Source of the DNA: Salinarimonas ramus
GTDB taxonomy: Bacteria; Pseudomonadota; Alphaproteobacteria; Rhizobiales; Beijerinckiaceae
Length of the DNA stretch: 64,000 bases
NCBI RefSeq assembly: GCF_014645695.1
Contig: NZ_BMMF01000008.1
Location: 186,001-250,000, forward strand
Direction of reading: 5' to 3'
Both the position numbers and the translations under genes were made by a program. The notes beneath the pieces were generated by a model that was not told the origin of the DNA, ran no database searches, and worked only from the letters and a program-made list of their open reading frames with translations. Shown here piece after piece: positions 27,952 through 35,986 of the stretch (the first letter of the stretch is position 1; each line of letters opens with the position of its first letter).

Positions 27952-28971
27952 ATGAGCAACCCCGCAACGCACAACGCCACCACGATCGACGTCGCCGGAC
28001 ATCGCGTCCCGCGCATCGGGATGGGCACCTGGGCCGTCGCCGGGCCCTTCTTCGCGGGCGACGAGCCGCTCGGCTATGCCGGTGTCGAGGACGAGGCCTC
28101 CATCGCCGCGCTGCAGGCGGCCTACGATGCGGGCGTGCGCTTTTTCGACACGGCCGACGTCTACGGCGCCGGGCACTCGGAGGAGCTCGTCGGGCGGGCG
28201 CTGAAGGGCCGCTCCGACGCGGTGATCGCGACGAAGCTCGGCCTCGCCTTCGATCCTGCGACGAAGCAGGTGCTCGGCCCCATGAGCGATCCCGCCGCCG
28301 TCGTGCCGGCGATCGAGGCGAGCCTGCGGCGGCTCGGGCGCGACAGCGTCCCGCTCGTCTTCTTCCACCTCAATTCCATGCCCGTCGCGGACGCCGAACC
28401 CTATCTCGACGGGCTGGAGACGGCGCGCGCCCGCGGGCTGATCGAGCGCTTCGGCTGGAGCACGGACTTCCCCGAGAGCGCGCGGGCCGGCGCGCGGCGC
28501 GAGGGCTTCGTCGCCGTGCAGCATTGCATGAACGTGTTCTATTCCGCGCCGACCATGATGGGCGTCGTCGCCGAGCACGGGCTCGTGTCGGTGAACCGCT
28601 CGCCGCTGGCGATGGGGCTCCTCACGGGCAAGTACGGCGCCGACACGGCCATGCCGGACGACGACATCCGCCGCAACAGCTACGGCTGGATGGACTGGTT
28701 CAAGGACGGCAAGGTCGCCCCCGAGCACCTGGAGACGCTGGGCAAGGTGCGCGAAATCCTCACCGTCGGCGGGCGCACGCTCGCCCAGGGCGCGCTCTCC
28801 TGGCTCCTCGCCCATTCCCCGCATGCGCTGCCGATTCCCGGCGCCCGCAACGCGAAGCAGGCGGAAGAGAACGCCGGCGCCATCGCGCACGGCCCCCTGC
28901 CGGAGAGCGCCATGCGCGAGATCGAGGCCCTCGTGCCCCGCGTGCCCGACGGCGAGCCGCGCGAGCGCTGA
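27952..28971 (+). CDS. aldo/keto reductase
   Basis: 339 aa NADPH-dependent TIM-barrel oxidoreductase. Catalytic residues appear in order: Asp and Tyr in FFDTADVYGAGHSEELVG, Lys in VIATKLGL, His in LVFFHLNSMP. The C-terminal cofactor motif is PIPGARNAKQAEENAGA. The sequence is of the YajO/general stress 69 type. Start 27952 has aaggaaagg upstream. Substrate unknown; its position between the EEP and flippase-like genes may mean a role in sugar precursor modification, but aldo/keto reductases are also common passengers. Confidence 0.9.
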   Translation: MSNPATHNATTIDVAGHRVPRIGMGTWAVAGPFFAGDEPLGYAGVEDEASIAALQAAYDAGVRFFDTADVYGAGHSEELVGRALKGRSDAVIATKLGLAFDPATKQVLGPMSDPAAVVPAIEASLRRLGRDSVPLVFFHLNSMPVADAEPYLDGLETARARGLIERFGWSTDFPESARAGARREGFVAVQHCMNVFYSAPTMMGVVAEHGLVSVNRSPLAMGLLTGKYGADTAMPDDDIRRNSYGWMDWFKDGKVAPEHLETLGKVREILTVGGRTLAQGALSWLLAHSPHALPIPGARNAKQAEENAGAIAHGPLPESAMREIEALVPRVPDGEPRER

Positions 28972-28999
28972 GCCGCGAGACGACGAGAAAGGACGAGCC

Positions 29000-29980
29000 G
29001 TGATCCGCTCCCTGCCGCTCCCGAAAGCCTTCCAGAAAGGACCGCCCGCCCGCCGCACGCTGGTGCGCGCGATGCAGGTCGTCTTCTGGCTCGCCGCCCT
29101 CGCGGCGCTCGCCTACGCCTATCGCGCGAACGAGGCGGCGATCGTCGAAGCGCTCTCGCGGGTGAGCCCGGTCGCCCTCGCGGCGGCGTGCGCGGTGGCG
29201 GCGCTCGGCGCGGTGCCGGGCGCCCTCGCCTGGGTCGCCCTCGCGCGCGCCGGCGGCATGCCGGTGCCGTGGGGGCGGGGCACGGCGATCTATCTCGTCT
29301 CGAACCTCGGCAAGTACGTGCCCGGCGGGTTCTGGGCGATCCTGTCCCAGGCCGCCCACGCGCGGCCCTGGGGCATGACGCTGCCGCGGGCGGCGGGACT
29401 CTTCCTCCTCGCCATGCTCTGCGCGCTCCTGGCGGCGGGCCTCGTCGGCCTGCCGGCCTTCCTCGGCGCCTTTCGCATCGAGGGCGCGCTCGCCGCGGCC
29501 CTCGTGGTCGTCGCGCTCCTCGGCGCGGCGGCGGCGCTGAAGCTCCTGCCCTTTCTCGCGGGCATCGCCGCGCGGCGCCTGCCCTTCGTGCCGGACGAGA
29601 GCCTCCTCGCGCGCCTCGACACCGCCTCGCTCTCGCGCGCCACCGCGATCATGCTGGTCGCCTGGCCCCTGACCGGGCTGCACCTCGCCATCCTCGCCGC
29701 GCCCTTCTCCGACGACGTGATCTTCCTCGTCTCGGCCTACGCCTTCGCCTCGGCGCTGAGCCTCGTCCTGCCGATCCTCCCCGCCGGCCTCGGCGCGCGC
29801 GAGGGCGCGCTCATGGCCTGCCTCGTCGTGGTGATGCCCGCGGCGGAAGCGGCGGTGATCGTCGTGCTGAGCCGCCTCGTCGTGACGATGGTGGAGCTCG
29901 CCGCCGCCGCGCTGGCGAGCCTCGTGCGGCCCGAGCGACACATAGAGGCGACCCCCGCCCTCGACACCGAGCGTCCCTGA
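29000..29980 (+). CDS. MprF-like / lysylphosphatidylglycerol-synthase-type membrane protein (flippase-like)
   Basis: 326 aa, GTG start with aaaggacgagcc upstream. It is polytopic, with about eight membrane segments, and carries the family motifs LVSNLGKYVPGGFWAILSQ and LPILPAGLGAREGALMACLV. This matches the integral-membrane module (PF03706-type) of MprF and AglD. It has no aminoacyl-transferase domain, so it is not a complete MprF. Related proteins next to glycosyltransferases are proposed to move or help synthesise lipid-linked glycans. It lies 28 bp after the aldo/keto reductase gene and 22 bp before the glycosyltransferase gene. Confidence 0.85.
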   Translation: MIRSLPLPKAFQKGPPARRTLVRAMQVVFWLAALAALAYAYRANEAAIVEALSRVSPVALAAACAVAALGAVPGALAWVALARAGGMPVPWGRGTAIYLVSNLGKYVPGGFWAILSQAAHARPWGMTLPRAAGLFLLAMLCALLAAGLVGLPAFLGAFRIEGALAAALVVVALLGAAAALKLLPFLAGIAARRLPFVPDESLLARLDTASLSRATAIMLVAWPLTGLHLAILAAPFSDDVIFLVSAYAFASALSLVLPILPAGLGAREGALMACLVVVMPAAEAAVIVVLSRLVVTMVELAAAALASLVRPERHIEATPALDTERP

Positions 29981-30002
29981 CCGCCCCGACGGAGAACGCC
30001 CC

Positions 30003-31229
30003 ATGACCGACCGGATGCCCAGCGACAGGCACTACGACGTCGCCGTCGCGCTGAACTACTACGCTCCCTACGTCTCGGGCCTCACGGAGACCGCCCGCGT
30101 CGTCGCGGAGGAGCTCGCGGCCCGCGGGCGCTCCGTCGCCGTGGTCACCTGCCGCCACGATCCGGCGCTGCCCGCCTTCGAGCGCCTGCGCGGCGTCGAC
30201 GTCTACCGCGCACCGGTCCTCGCCACCTTCGGCCGGGGGCCGATCAGCCCGGCCTTCGCGCCGCTGGTGCGCCGGATCGCGAAGCGTTCGGCGACGCTCC
30301 ACCTGCACCTGCCGATGCTCGACGCGGTGGCGATCACGACGGGGCTCTCCCATCCGCGCATCGTCTCGACCTATCACATCGACGTCTGGATCCCGCCCTC
30401 CCTCACCTCGCCCCTGCAGATCGCGGGCGTGAACTGGTCGGCCCGCCGGGCGATCGCGAAGTCGCATCGCGTCGTCGTCAACAGCTTCGATCAGGCCGAT
30501 CATTCGCTCCTGCGCGACGTGCTGCGCGCGGGCGACCTGCGCGCGATCCCCGCGCCCTGCCTCGATTCGTCTGGCGGCACGCCCGCCTATCGCGACGGCC
30601 CGGGCACGCATGTGGGCTTCCTCGGCCGCATCGTGCCCGACAAGGGCATCGAGTTCCTCATCCCCGCCTTCCTGAAGAGCGCGCGCCCCGACGACCGGCT
30701 CCTCGTCGCCGGCGAGCATCAGGCCGTGGCCGGCGGCGGGATCATGCCGCTCCTGCGGCGCCTGGCGAACGACGATCCGCGCATCCGCTTCCTCGGCCCC
30801 CTCGACAAGGCGCAGGTGCGCGACTTCTACGCCTCGATCGACGTCTTCGCGCTCACCTCGGTGGCGGAGAGCTTCGGCATCGTGCAGGCCGAGGCGATGA
30901 TGTGCGCCATACCCGTCGTCACCTCCGACATCCCCGGCGGGCGCGTACCCGTGCGGGAGACCGGCTTCGGCATCCTCACCGAGCCGCGCGACGTGGACGC
31001 CATCGCGCACGCCCTCGAGCGCCTGCGCGCCATGGACGCGCCGACCCGCGCGGCCCATGCCGAGACCGCGCGGCGCGCCTTCGGGCTCGCCGCCTGCATC
31101 GACCGCTACGAGGACACGCTCTTCGCGTGGAACGCGTCGCAGGTGGCGCGAGAGGCCTCGGCAGCGCCCGACGCCGGCGCGCCTCCCGCCGTGAGTGCGA
31201 CCGAAGCGGCCGTCGACGGGGCGCGCTGA
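30003..31229 (+). CDS. glycosyltransferase family 4 protein
   Basis: 408 aa GT-B fold enzyme. N-terminal acceptor domain ALNYYAPYVSGLTETARVVA contains a typical SGL loop. The C-terminal donor domain has VGFLGRIVPDKGIEFLIPAF and the E-x7-E motif in ESFGIVQAEAM, followed by CAIPVVTSDIPGG. A Pro/Ala-rich tail ends the protein. It retains its configuration at the anomeric centre by family rule. It is the last gene of the six-gene set; donor and acceptor are unknown. Confidence 0.9.
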   Translation: MTDRMPSDRHYDVAVALNYYAPYVSGLTETARVVAEELAARGRSVAVVTCRHDPALPAFERLRGVDVYRAPVLATFGRGPISPAFAPLVRRIAKRSATLHLHLPMLDAVAITTGLSHPRIVSTYHIDVWIPPSLTSPLQIAGVNWSARRAIAKSHRVVVNSFDQADHSLLRDVLRAGDLRAIPAPCLDSSGGTPAYRDGPGTHVGFLGRIVPDKGIEFLIPAFLKSARPDDRLLVAGEHQAVAGGGIMPLLRRLANDDPRIRFLGPLDKAQVRDFYASIDVFALTSVAESFGIVQAEAMMCAIPVVTSDIPGGRVPVRETGFGILTEPRDVDAIAHALERLRAMDAPTRAAHAETARRAFGLAACIDRYEDTLFAWNASQVAREASAAPDAGAPPAVSATEAAVDGAR

Positions 31230-31239
31230 CCGCTACGCC

Positions 31240-31267
31240 TTGCATTTCACGGCATAACCGCCATAAT
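31240..31267 (+). promoter_or_regulatory. weak candidate promoter upstream of rpsU
   Basis: TTGCAT at 31240-31245 and CATAAT at 31262-31267 are separated by 16 bp in the otherwise GC-rich 259-bp gap before rpsU. This would give a leader of about 215 nt. No other feature is seen in the gap. Confidence 0.3.
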
Positions 31268-31488
31268 CCAGGCCTCCCGCTTCGCCTGCGCGTCGCGGGA
31301 CGTCCGCCGCGTTCCCATGTCTCGCGGCTGGCTGGAGCCCTTCGTCGGCCCCGCATCCAGGCTCTTCGGAGCCCGCCAGAGCCTCGACTCGACCCGTCAT
31401 CCGAGTCCGGCCGCCCGGCATCCGCCGGGAGCGCGAGATCGTCTATTTTCGTCGGCGCCGAGCGCCGCGCAACACGAGGAGAGAGTTT

Positions 31489-31734
31489 TTGCAGGTACTC
31501 GTTCGCGACAACAACGTCGATCAGGCGCTGCGCGTCCTGAAGAAGAAGATGCAGCGCGAGGGCGTCTTCCGTGAGATGAAGAAGCGCCGCTCCTTCGAGA
31601 AGCCCTCCGAGAAGCGCGCCCGCGAGAAGGCCGAGGCCGTCCGCCGCGCCCGAAAGCTCGCCCGCAAGCAGGCCCAGCGCGAGGGGCTCCTGCCCATGCG
31701 CAAGAAGGTCGCCGCCGCCGGCGGCCGTCGCTGA
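31489..31734 (+). CDS. rpsU: 30S ribosomal protein S21, TTG start
   Basis: 81 aa, highly basic. The family start [20 protein letters not shown] is encoded from a TTG at 31489, with gaggagagag upstream as ribosome site; no ATG or GTG gives the conserved N-terminus. The C-terminal extension rich in Arg/Lys ([10 protein letters not shown]) is usual in alphaproteobacteria. It stands alone, convergent with ubiG. Confidence 0.95.
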   Translation: MQVLVRDNNVDQALRVLKKKMQREGVFREMKKRRSFEKPSEKRAREKAEAVRRARKLARKQAQREGLLPMRKKVAAAGGRR

Positions 31735-31804
31735 GCCCGTCCGTCCGTCGTCCCGCCGGCACAGCCGCCGGCGGCGCGGCGAGACGAAGAAGGCGTGCGT
31801 TTCG

Positions 31805-32569
31805 TCAGCCTTCGGGCCGCTCCGCGTAGGCCATGTAGTTCACGGCCGTGTCGCGGGAGATGCCCCAGGCGTCCTTCAACGGATTGTAGGTCACGCCCGT
31901 CACGTCGCGCACGGCGAGCCCGCCCGCGCGCATCGACGTCTCGAGCTCGTCGGGCGTGACGAACTTGTCCCATTCGTGCGTGCCTTTCGGCAGCCAGCCG
32001 AGCACGTATTCCGCGCCCACGATGGCGAGCCCCCACGCCTTGAGCGTGCGGTTGATCGTCGCCATGAAGAGCAGCCCGCCCGGCTTCACCGCCTGCGCGC
32101 AGGTGCGCACGAAGGCGTCCGGGTCCGGCACGTGCTCCACGACCTCCATCGCGATGACGACGTCGAAGCGCTCGCCGCGCTCGACCACGGTCTCCACCGT
32201 CTCCTGCGCGTAGCTCACGGGCACGCCCGAGCGCGCGGCGTGGAGGCGCGCGACCTCGACGTTGGTGGGTGCCGGGTCGAGGCCCTTGGCGTCGGCGCCG
32301 AGCCGCGCCAGGGGCTCGGTGAGGAGTCCACCGCCGCAGCCGACGTCGAGGAGCGTCAGCCCCTCGAGCGGCGCGCCGTCGCGCGGATCGCGGCCGAACT
32401 GCTCCGCCACCCGGTCGCGGATGTAGGAGAGCCGCACCGGGTTGAACTTGTGGAGCGTGCGCATGGGGCCCTTGGGGTCCCACCAGGTGCGGGCAATGCG
32501 CTCGAAGCGCGCGACCTCGTCTGGATCGACGGCGGCGGCTTCATTGAGACGCGGATCGGCGGCGGACAT
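31805..32569 (-). CDS. ubiG: bifunctional 2-polyprenyl-6-hydroxyphenol methylase / 3-demethylubiquinol 3-O-methyltransferase
   Basis: 254 aa. Performs both O-methylations of ubiquinone biosynthesis. Class I SAM motif LDVGCGGGLLTEPLARLGA, then AMEVVEHVPDPDAF and LFMATINRTLKAW. The N-terminal DEVARFERIARTWWDPKGPM and the HKFNPVRLSYIRD segment are diagnostic for UbiG. In this order ubiG usually adjoins lysC; here the two are 15 kb apart. Confidence 0.96.
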   Translation of the reverse strand: MSAADPRLNEAAAVDPDEVARFERIARTWWDPKGPMRTLHKFNPVRLSYIRDRVAEQFGRDPRDGAPLEGLTLLDVGCGGGLLTEPLARLGADAKGLDPAPTNVEVARLHAARSGVPVSYAQETVETVVERGERFDVVIAMEVVEHVPDPDAFVRTCAQAVKPGGLLFMATINRTLKAWGLAIVGAEYVLGWLPKGTHEWDKFVTPDELETSMRAGGLAVRDVTGVTYNPLKDAWGISRDTAVNYMAYAERPEG

Positions 32570-32663
32570 GCATGACGCTCCTCGAACGGGCGCCGCCTCG
32601 AACGGGACGACGACCCCGGCGGCGGGAGGGCCATCGTCCTCGCGTCGTCTCTCGCGACGCGGA

Positions 32664-33065
32664 TCAGGAGAAGTCGCAGGCGATGCCCTTGATCTCCCAA
32701 TCCGCGTAGCGCACGGGCTCGAGCCCGCCGCGCCCGTTCTTCTCGGGCTCGCGGGAGATCTCCTCGGCGCGCGCGTCGATGGCGGCCCGGCGCGCCGCCG
32801 CCTCCTCGAGCGCGCGGCGCGCGGCGGGGGAGAGCGTCTTGCCGGGCGCGGCGCCGGGCATCTCGACCGACGGCATCTCGGCCGACGGCGTCCCGGCGGA
32901 TGCCGTTTCCGCCACCGGCGTCTCGGCCGCCCGGCCGTCTCGCATCTCGTCTCGCATCCGCGCCTCCCGTGGCGAGGGGGTCACCGCGCGATCCGGGCGG
33001 GCGCGCGCCGTGCGAGCCTTGCCGGAACGGATCGGGTGATCCCACATTCCTGTCGTGCCCCTCAT
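32664..33065 (-). CDS. DUF1674 / SdhAF4-like protein with long N-terminal extension
   Basis: 133 aa with the chosen start. The C-terminal 25 residues (EKNGRGGLEPVRYADWEIKG, IACDF) are the DUF1674 hallmark shared with succinate dehydrogenase assembly factor 4, which protects flavinated SdhA. The N-terminal part is low-complexity, with repeated Ala/Glu/Thr/Pro (ETPVAETASAGTPSAEMP) and a basic stretch. Start 33065 is chosen because aaagga lies 7-8 nt upstream; starts at 33047, 32957 or 32945 would give a more usual length. It is divergent from htpX. Confidence 0.75.
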   Translation of the reverse strand: MRGTTGMWDHPIRSGKARTARARPDRAVTPSPREARMRDEMRDGRAAETPVAETASAGTPSAEMPSVEMPGAAPGKTLSPAARRALEEAAARRAAIDARAEEISREPEKNGRGGLEPVRYADWEIKGIACDFS

Positions 33066-33096
33066 ATAGGGGTCCTTTCCGTCGAGGCACACCGCG

Positions 33097-34035
33097 ATGA
33101 ACGTGGTCAAGACCGCACTCCTCCTCGCCGCGCTGACCGCGCTCTTCGGCGTCGTCGGCTACTGGATCGGCGGATCCGGCGGCATGCTGATCGCGCTCGG
33201 CCTCGCCGCGGCGACGAACCTCTACGCCTACTGGAATTCCGACCGGCTGGCGCTGCGCGCCCACCGCGCCCGGGAGGTGGACGCCGCGAGCGCGCCCGAG
33301 CTCGTCGGCATGGTCCACGACCTCGCCGTGCGCGCGGGCCTGCCGCCGCCGCGGGTCTACCTGATCGACAATCCGCAGCCCAATGCCTTCGCCACCGGGC
33401 GAAACCCGCAGAACGCCGCCGTCGCCGCGACGACGGGGCTCCTGCGCACGCTGTCGACCGAGGAGGTAGCGGGCGTCATGGCGCACGAGCTCGCCCACGT
33501 GAAGAACCGCGACACGCTGATCATGACCGTCAGCGCCACCTTGGCCGGCGCGCTGGCGACGCTCGCGCAGTTCGGCTTCCTCTTCGGCGGGCGCGAGCGG
33601 CAGAACCCCATCGCGCTCGTCGCCATGATCATCCTCGCGCCGATCGGCGCCATGATCGTGCAGATGGCGATCTCGCGCACCCGCGAGTACGACGCCGATC
33701 GGATGGGCGCGGAGATCTGCGGCAATCCGCTCTGGCTCGCCTCCGCGCTGCGGAAGATCGCCGGCGGCGTCGCGCGCGCCGTCAACCCGGATGCGGAGAA
33801 CCACCCGGCGAGCGCGCCGCTCTTCATCGTCAATCCGCTCAAGGGCGGGGCCATCGACGGGCTGTTCTCCACGCATCCGGCCACCGAGAACCGCGTCGCC
33901 GCCCTCGTCGCCATGGCGCGCGAGAGCGGGATCGGCGGCGATATGGGCGACGGCGGGCTCGGCGCGGCGTCGCCCCCGCCCGAGCGCGCGAGCGGCCCGT
34001 GGGGCGCGCGGCGCTCGCGCCGGCCGTGGGGATGA
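33097..34035 (+). CDS. htpX: zinc metalloprotease HtpX
   Basis: 312 aa inner-membrane M48 peptidase that degrades misfolded membrane proteins alongside FtsH. Two N-terminal membrane segments ([37 protein letters not shown]), zinc motif HELAH in [13 protein letters not shown], and two further hydrophobic segments. The third zinc ligand is Glu in [16 protein letters not shown] Gly/Arg/Trp-rich tail ([13 protein letters not shown]) ends the protein. rsmB follows in the same direction. Confidence 0.96.
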   Translation: MNVVKTALLLAALTALFGVVGYWIGGSGGMLIALGLAAATNLYAYWNSDRLALRAHRAREVDAASAPELVGMVHDLAVRAGLPPPRVYLIDNPQPNAFATGRNPQNAAVAATTGLLRTLSTEEVAGVMAHELAHVKNRDTLIMTVSATLAGALATLAQFGFLFGGRERQNPIALVAMIILAPIGAMIVQMAISRTREYDADRMGAEICGNPLWLASALRKIAGGVARAVNPDAENHPASAPLFIVNPLKGGAIDGLFSTHPATENRVAALVAMARESGIGGDMGDGGLGAASPPPERASGPWGARRSRRPWG

Positions 34036-34098
34036 GGTAGAGGGAGCCTCCCCGCGCCCGGCAGGCGGATCGTGCGGGAGACGGAAAGGACGGTTCAC

Positions 34099-35403
34099 GT
34101 GGCGGACGAACAGCCGGGCCTCGGCGCGCGAAGGCTCGCCTTCGCGGCCCTGGAGGAGACGCTGCGGGTGCGCCGCGCCCTCGACGACGTGCTCGCGGCG
34201 CGTGCCCCCGTGGCGGCGCTGGAGCCGCGCGATCTCGGTCTCGCCCGCGCCATCGCCGTGACGGCGCTGCGGCGCCTCGGCACGATCCGCGCGGCCCTGG
34301 CGGAGCGGCTCTCCCAGCCCGTCGGCGATCCGCGGCTCGAGGCGCTCCTCGTCGCCGGCGCCGCGCAGATCCTCTTCCTCGACGTGCCCGATCACGCCGC
34401 CGTCGCCACCGCCGTCGACCTCGCCCGAGAGGAGCGCCGGCTCGCCCGCGCGGCGGGGCTGATCAACGCCGTGCTGCGTCGGGTCGCGCGCGAGCGCGAC
34501 GCCGTTCTCGCCGAGGCGGAGGCCGACCCGCTGCGCGACGCGCCCACCTGGCTCGCAGCCCGCTGGGTCGCGACCTACGGCGAGGCGAGCGCCGCCGAGA
34601 TCGCCCGCGCCCATCGCCGCGAGGCGGCGCTCGACCTCACGGTGAAGGGCGACCCGCAGCAATGGGTGGACGCGCTGGAGGCCCGGCTCCTGCCCACGGG
34701 AACGCTGCGCGTCGCCGCGCGCGCGCCGGTGCCAGAGCTTCCCGGCTATGCCGAGGGCGCCTGGTGGGTGCAGGACGCCGCCGCCGCGCTCCCTGCGACG
34801 CTGCTCGGGGCGAGACCGGGGATGCGCATCGCCGATCTGTGCGCGGCGCCGGGCGGCAAGACCGCGCAGCTCGCCGCCGCCGGCGCGGACGTCCTCGCCG
34901 TAGATCGCTCGGCGAAGCGGCTCGAGCGCCTCTCCGAGAACCTCGCGCGTCTCGGGCTCGGCGCCGAGACCCGCGCCGTCGACGCCCTCGCCCTGCCCGA
35001 GGACGCGCTTTTCGACGCTGTCCTCCTCGATGCGCCCTGCTCCTCCACCGGGACGCTGCGCCGCCATCCCGATGTCGCCTGGACGAAGGACGAGGGCGAC
35101 GTCGCCAAGCTCGCCGCGCTCCAGGCGCGCCTCCTCGACAAGGCGGCGGCGATAACCAAGCCCGGTGGCGTCCTCGTCTACTGCACCTGCTCGCTGGAGC
35201 CGGAGGAAGGCGAGGCGCAGGCGGCGGCCTTCCTCGCGCGCCACCAGGATTTCGCGCGCGAGCCGATTGATCCGCAGGAGATCGGCTGCGCCTCGGCGCT
35301 CCTCACCGCCGACGGCGACCTGCGCGTCCTGCCGCATCTCGGGCTCGCTCCCGAGGCGCCGGGTCTCGACGGCTTCTACGCCACCCGCCTGCGCAAGCGC
35401 TGA
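34099..35403 (+). CDS. rsmB: 16S rRNA (cytosine-5-)-methyltransferase RsmB family protein
   Basis: 434 aa. N-terminal NusB-like RNA-binding domain (RRLAFAALEETLRVRRALDD through NAVLRRVARE) and C-terminal SAM-dependent m5C methyltransferase domain. SAM motif is IADLCAAPGGKTAQLAAAGA; catalytic Cys residues are in DAPCSSTGTLRRHPD and YCTCSLEPEEGE. A GTG at 34099 is chosen as start because aaagga sits 8 nt upstream; a GTG at 34072 would add nine residues and lacks a ribosome site. RsmB is expected to methylate C967 of 16S rRNA; paralogues with other targets exist. Confidence 0.9.
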   Translation: MADEQPGLGARRLAFAALEETLRVRRALDDVLAARAPVAALEPRDLGLARAIAVTALRRLGTIRAALAERLSQPVGDPRLEALLVAGAAQILFLDVPDHAAVATAVDLAREERRLARAAGLINAVLRRVARERDAVLAEAEADPLRDAPTWLAARWVATYGEASAAEIARAHRREAALDLTVKGDPQQWVDALEARLLPTGTLRVAARAPVPELPGYAEGAWWVQDAAAALPATLLGARPGMRIADLCAAPGGKTAQLAAAGADVLAVDRSAKRLERLSENLARLGLGAETRAVDALALPEDALFDAVLLDAPCSSTGTLRRHPDVAWTKDEGDVAKLAALQARLLDKAAAITKPGGVLVYCTCSLEPEEGEAQAAAFLARHQDFAREPIDPQEIGCASALLTADGDLRVLPHLGLAPEAPGLDGFYATRLRKR

Positions 35404-35569
35404 GACGAAGACACACCATCTCACCACCTGGGATGAGGTCCGGCACGAGGATTGCGGGAACGCAGCGGCTGCATCGCACCGGCGCGGGTTGACTTCGGGT
35501 CGCCTCACGCCACACTCCCGACACGCCGCAACCGGCACCCGGCGATGCGCCGAATGGGAGCGTCACGCG

Positions 35570-35917
35570 ATGGAGAGCCCGCTTCTCGGGGCGATCATGA
35601 TGTGGGCCGGCGACTACGCGCCTCAGGGCTGGGCCTTCTGCCACGGGCAGCGGCTGGAGGCGACCCAGAACGGCGCGCTCTTCGTGATGCTGCGGGAGAG
35701 CTTCGGCGGCGACGGGACCACCACCTTCGCCTTGCCGGACATGGTCGGGCGCGTGCCGGTCGGCGCCGGCCCGCTCGGGGCGGGTGAGGAGATCGCGCTC
35801 GGTGCCGAGCGCCCGATCCTGCACGGCACGCACGTTCCGGCGACGGGGCTGCTTCGCGCGGCCCTCGCGGTCAATTTCATCATCTGCATCGACGGACGCT
35901 TCCCCGAGCCGGCGTGA
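35570..35917 (+). CDS. tail-collar-domain protein (microcystin-dependent protein-like)
   Basis: 115 aa. The collar signature is clear: PLLGAIMMWAGDYAPQGWAF, CHGQRLEATQNGALFVMLRE, SFGGDGTTTFALPDMVGRVP, VGAG. The end (AVNFIICIDGRFP) matches the conserved IxxxG-x-P terminus of MdpB-type proteins. It is shorter than usual (often 170-190 aa): the segment between GRVPVGAG and the terminal strand is condensed. No phage gene adjoins it. Ribosome site gggag precedes the ATG. Such proteins form trimers at tail fibres or cell surfaces; the role here is unknown. Confidence 0.88.
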   Translation: MESPLLGAIMMWAGDYAPQGWAFCHGQRLEATQNGALFVMLRESFGGDGTTTFALPDMVGRVPVGAGPLGAGEEIALGAERPILHGTHVPATGLLRAALAVNFIICIDGRFPEPA

Positions 35918-35939
35918 ACGGGCGCGGGAGAGGCGGAGC

Positions 35940-35967
35940 GGGGCGCGCGTTTACGCGAGCGCGCCCC
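35940..35967. terminator. hairpin between convergent collar-protein and DAHP synthase genes
   Basis: Stem ggggcgcgc (35940-35948) pairs perfectly with 35959-35967 around a 10-nt loop. It lies between two convergent stop codons and could stop both transcripts; no T-run is present. Confidence 0.55.
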
Positions 35968-35986
35968 GGGAGTGCCGCAGCCGGCC

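Noticed and set aside
29000-29980. Complete MprF lysyl-phosphatidylglycerol synthase
   Set aside because: Only the membrane module is present; the aminoacyl-transferase domain is missing.
24798-31229. Hopanoid (hpn) biosynthesis cluster
   Set aside because: No squalene-hopene cyclase, HpnH-type radical SAM or HpnG nucleosidase is present; a shared SDR and glycosyltransferase are not enough.
35570-35917. Prophage or tailocin remnant
   Set aside because: Flanking genes are rsmB and DAHP synthase; no other tail, lysis or integrase gene in the window.
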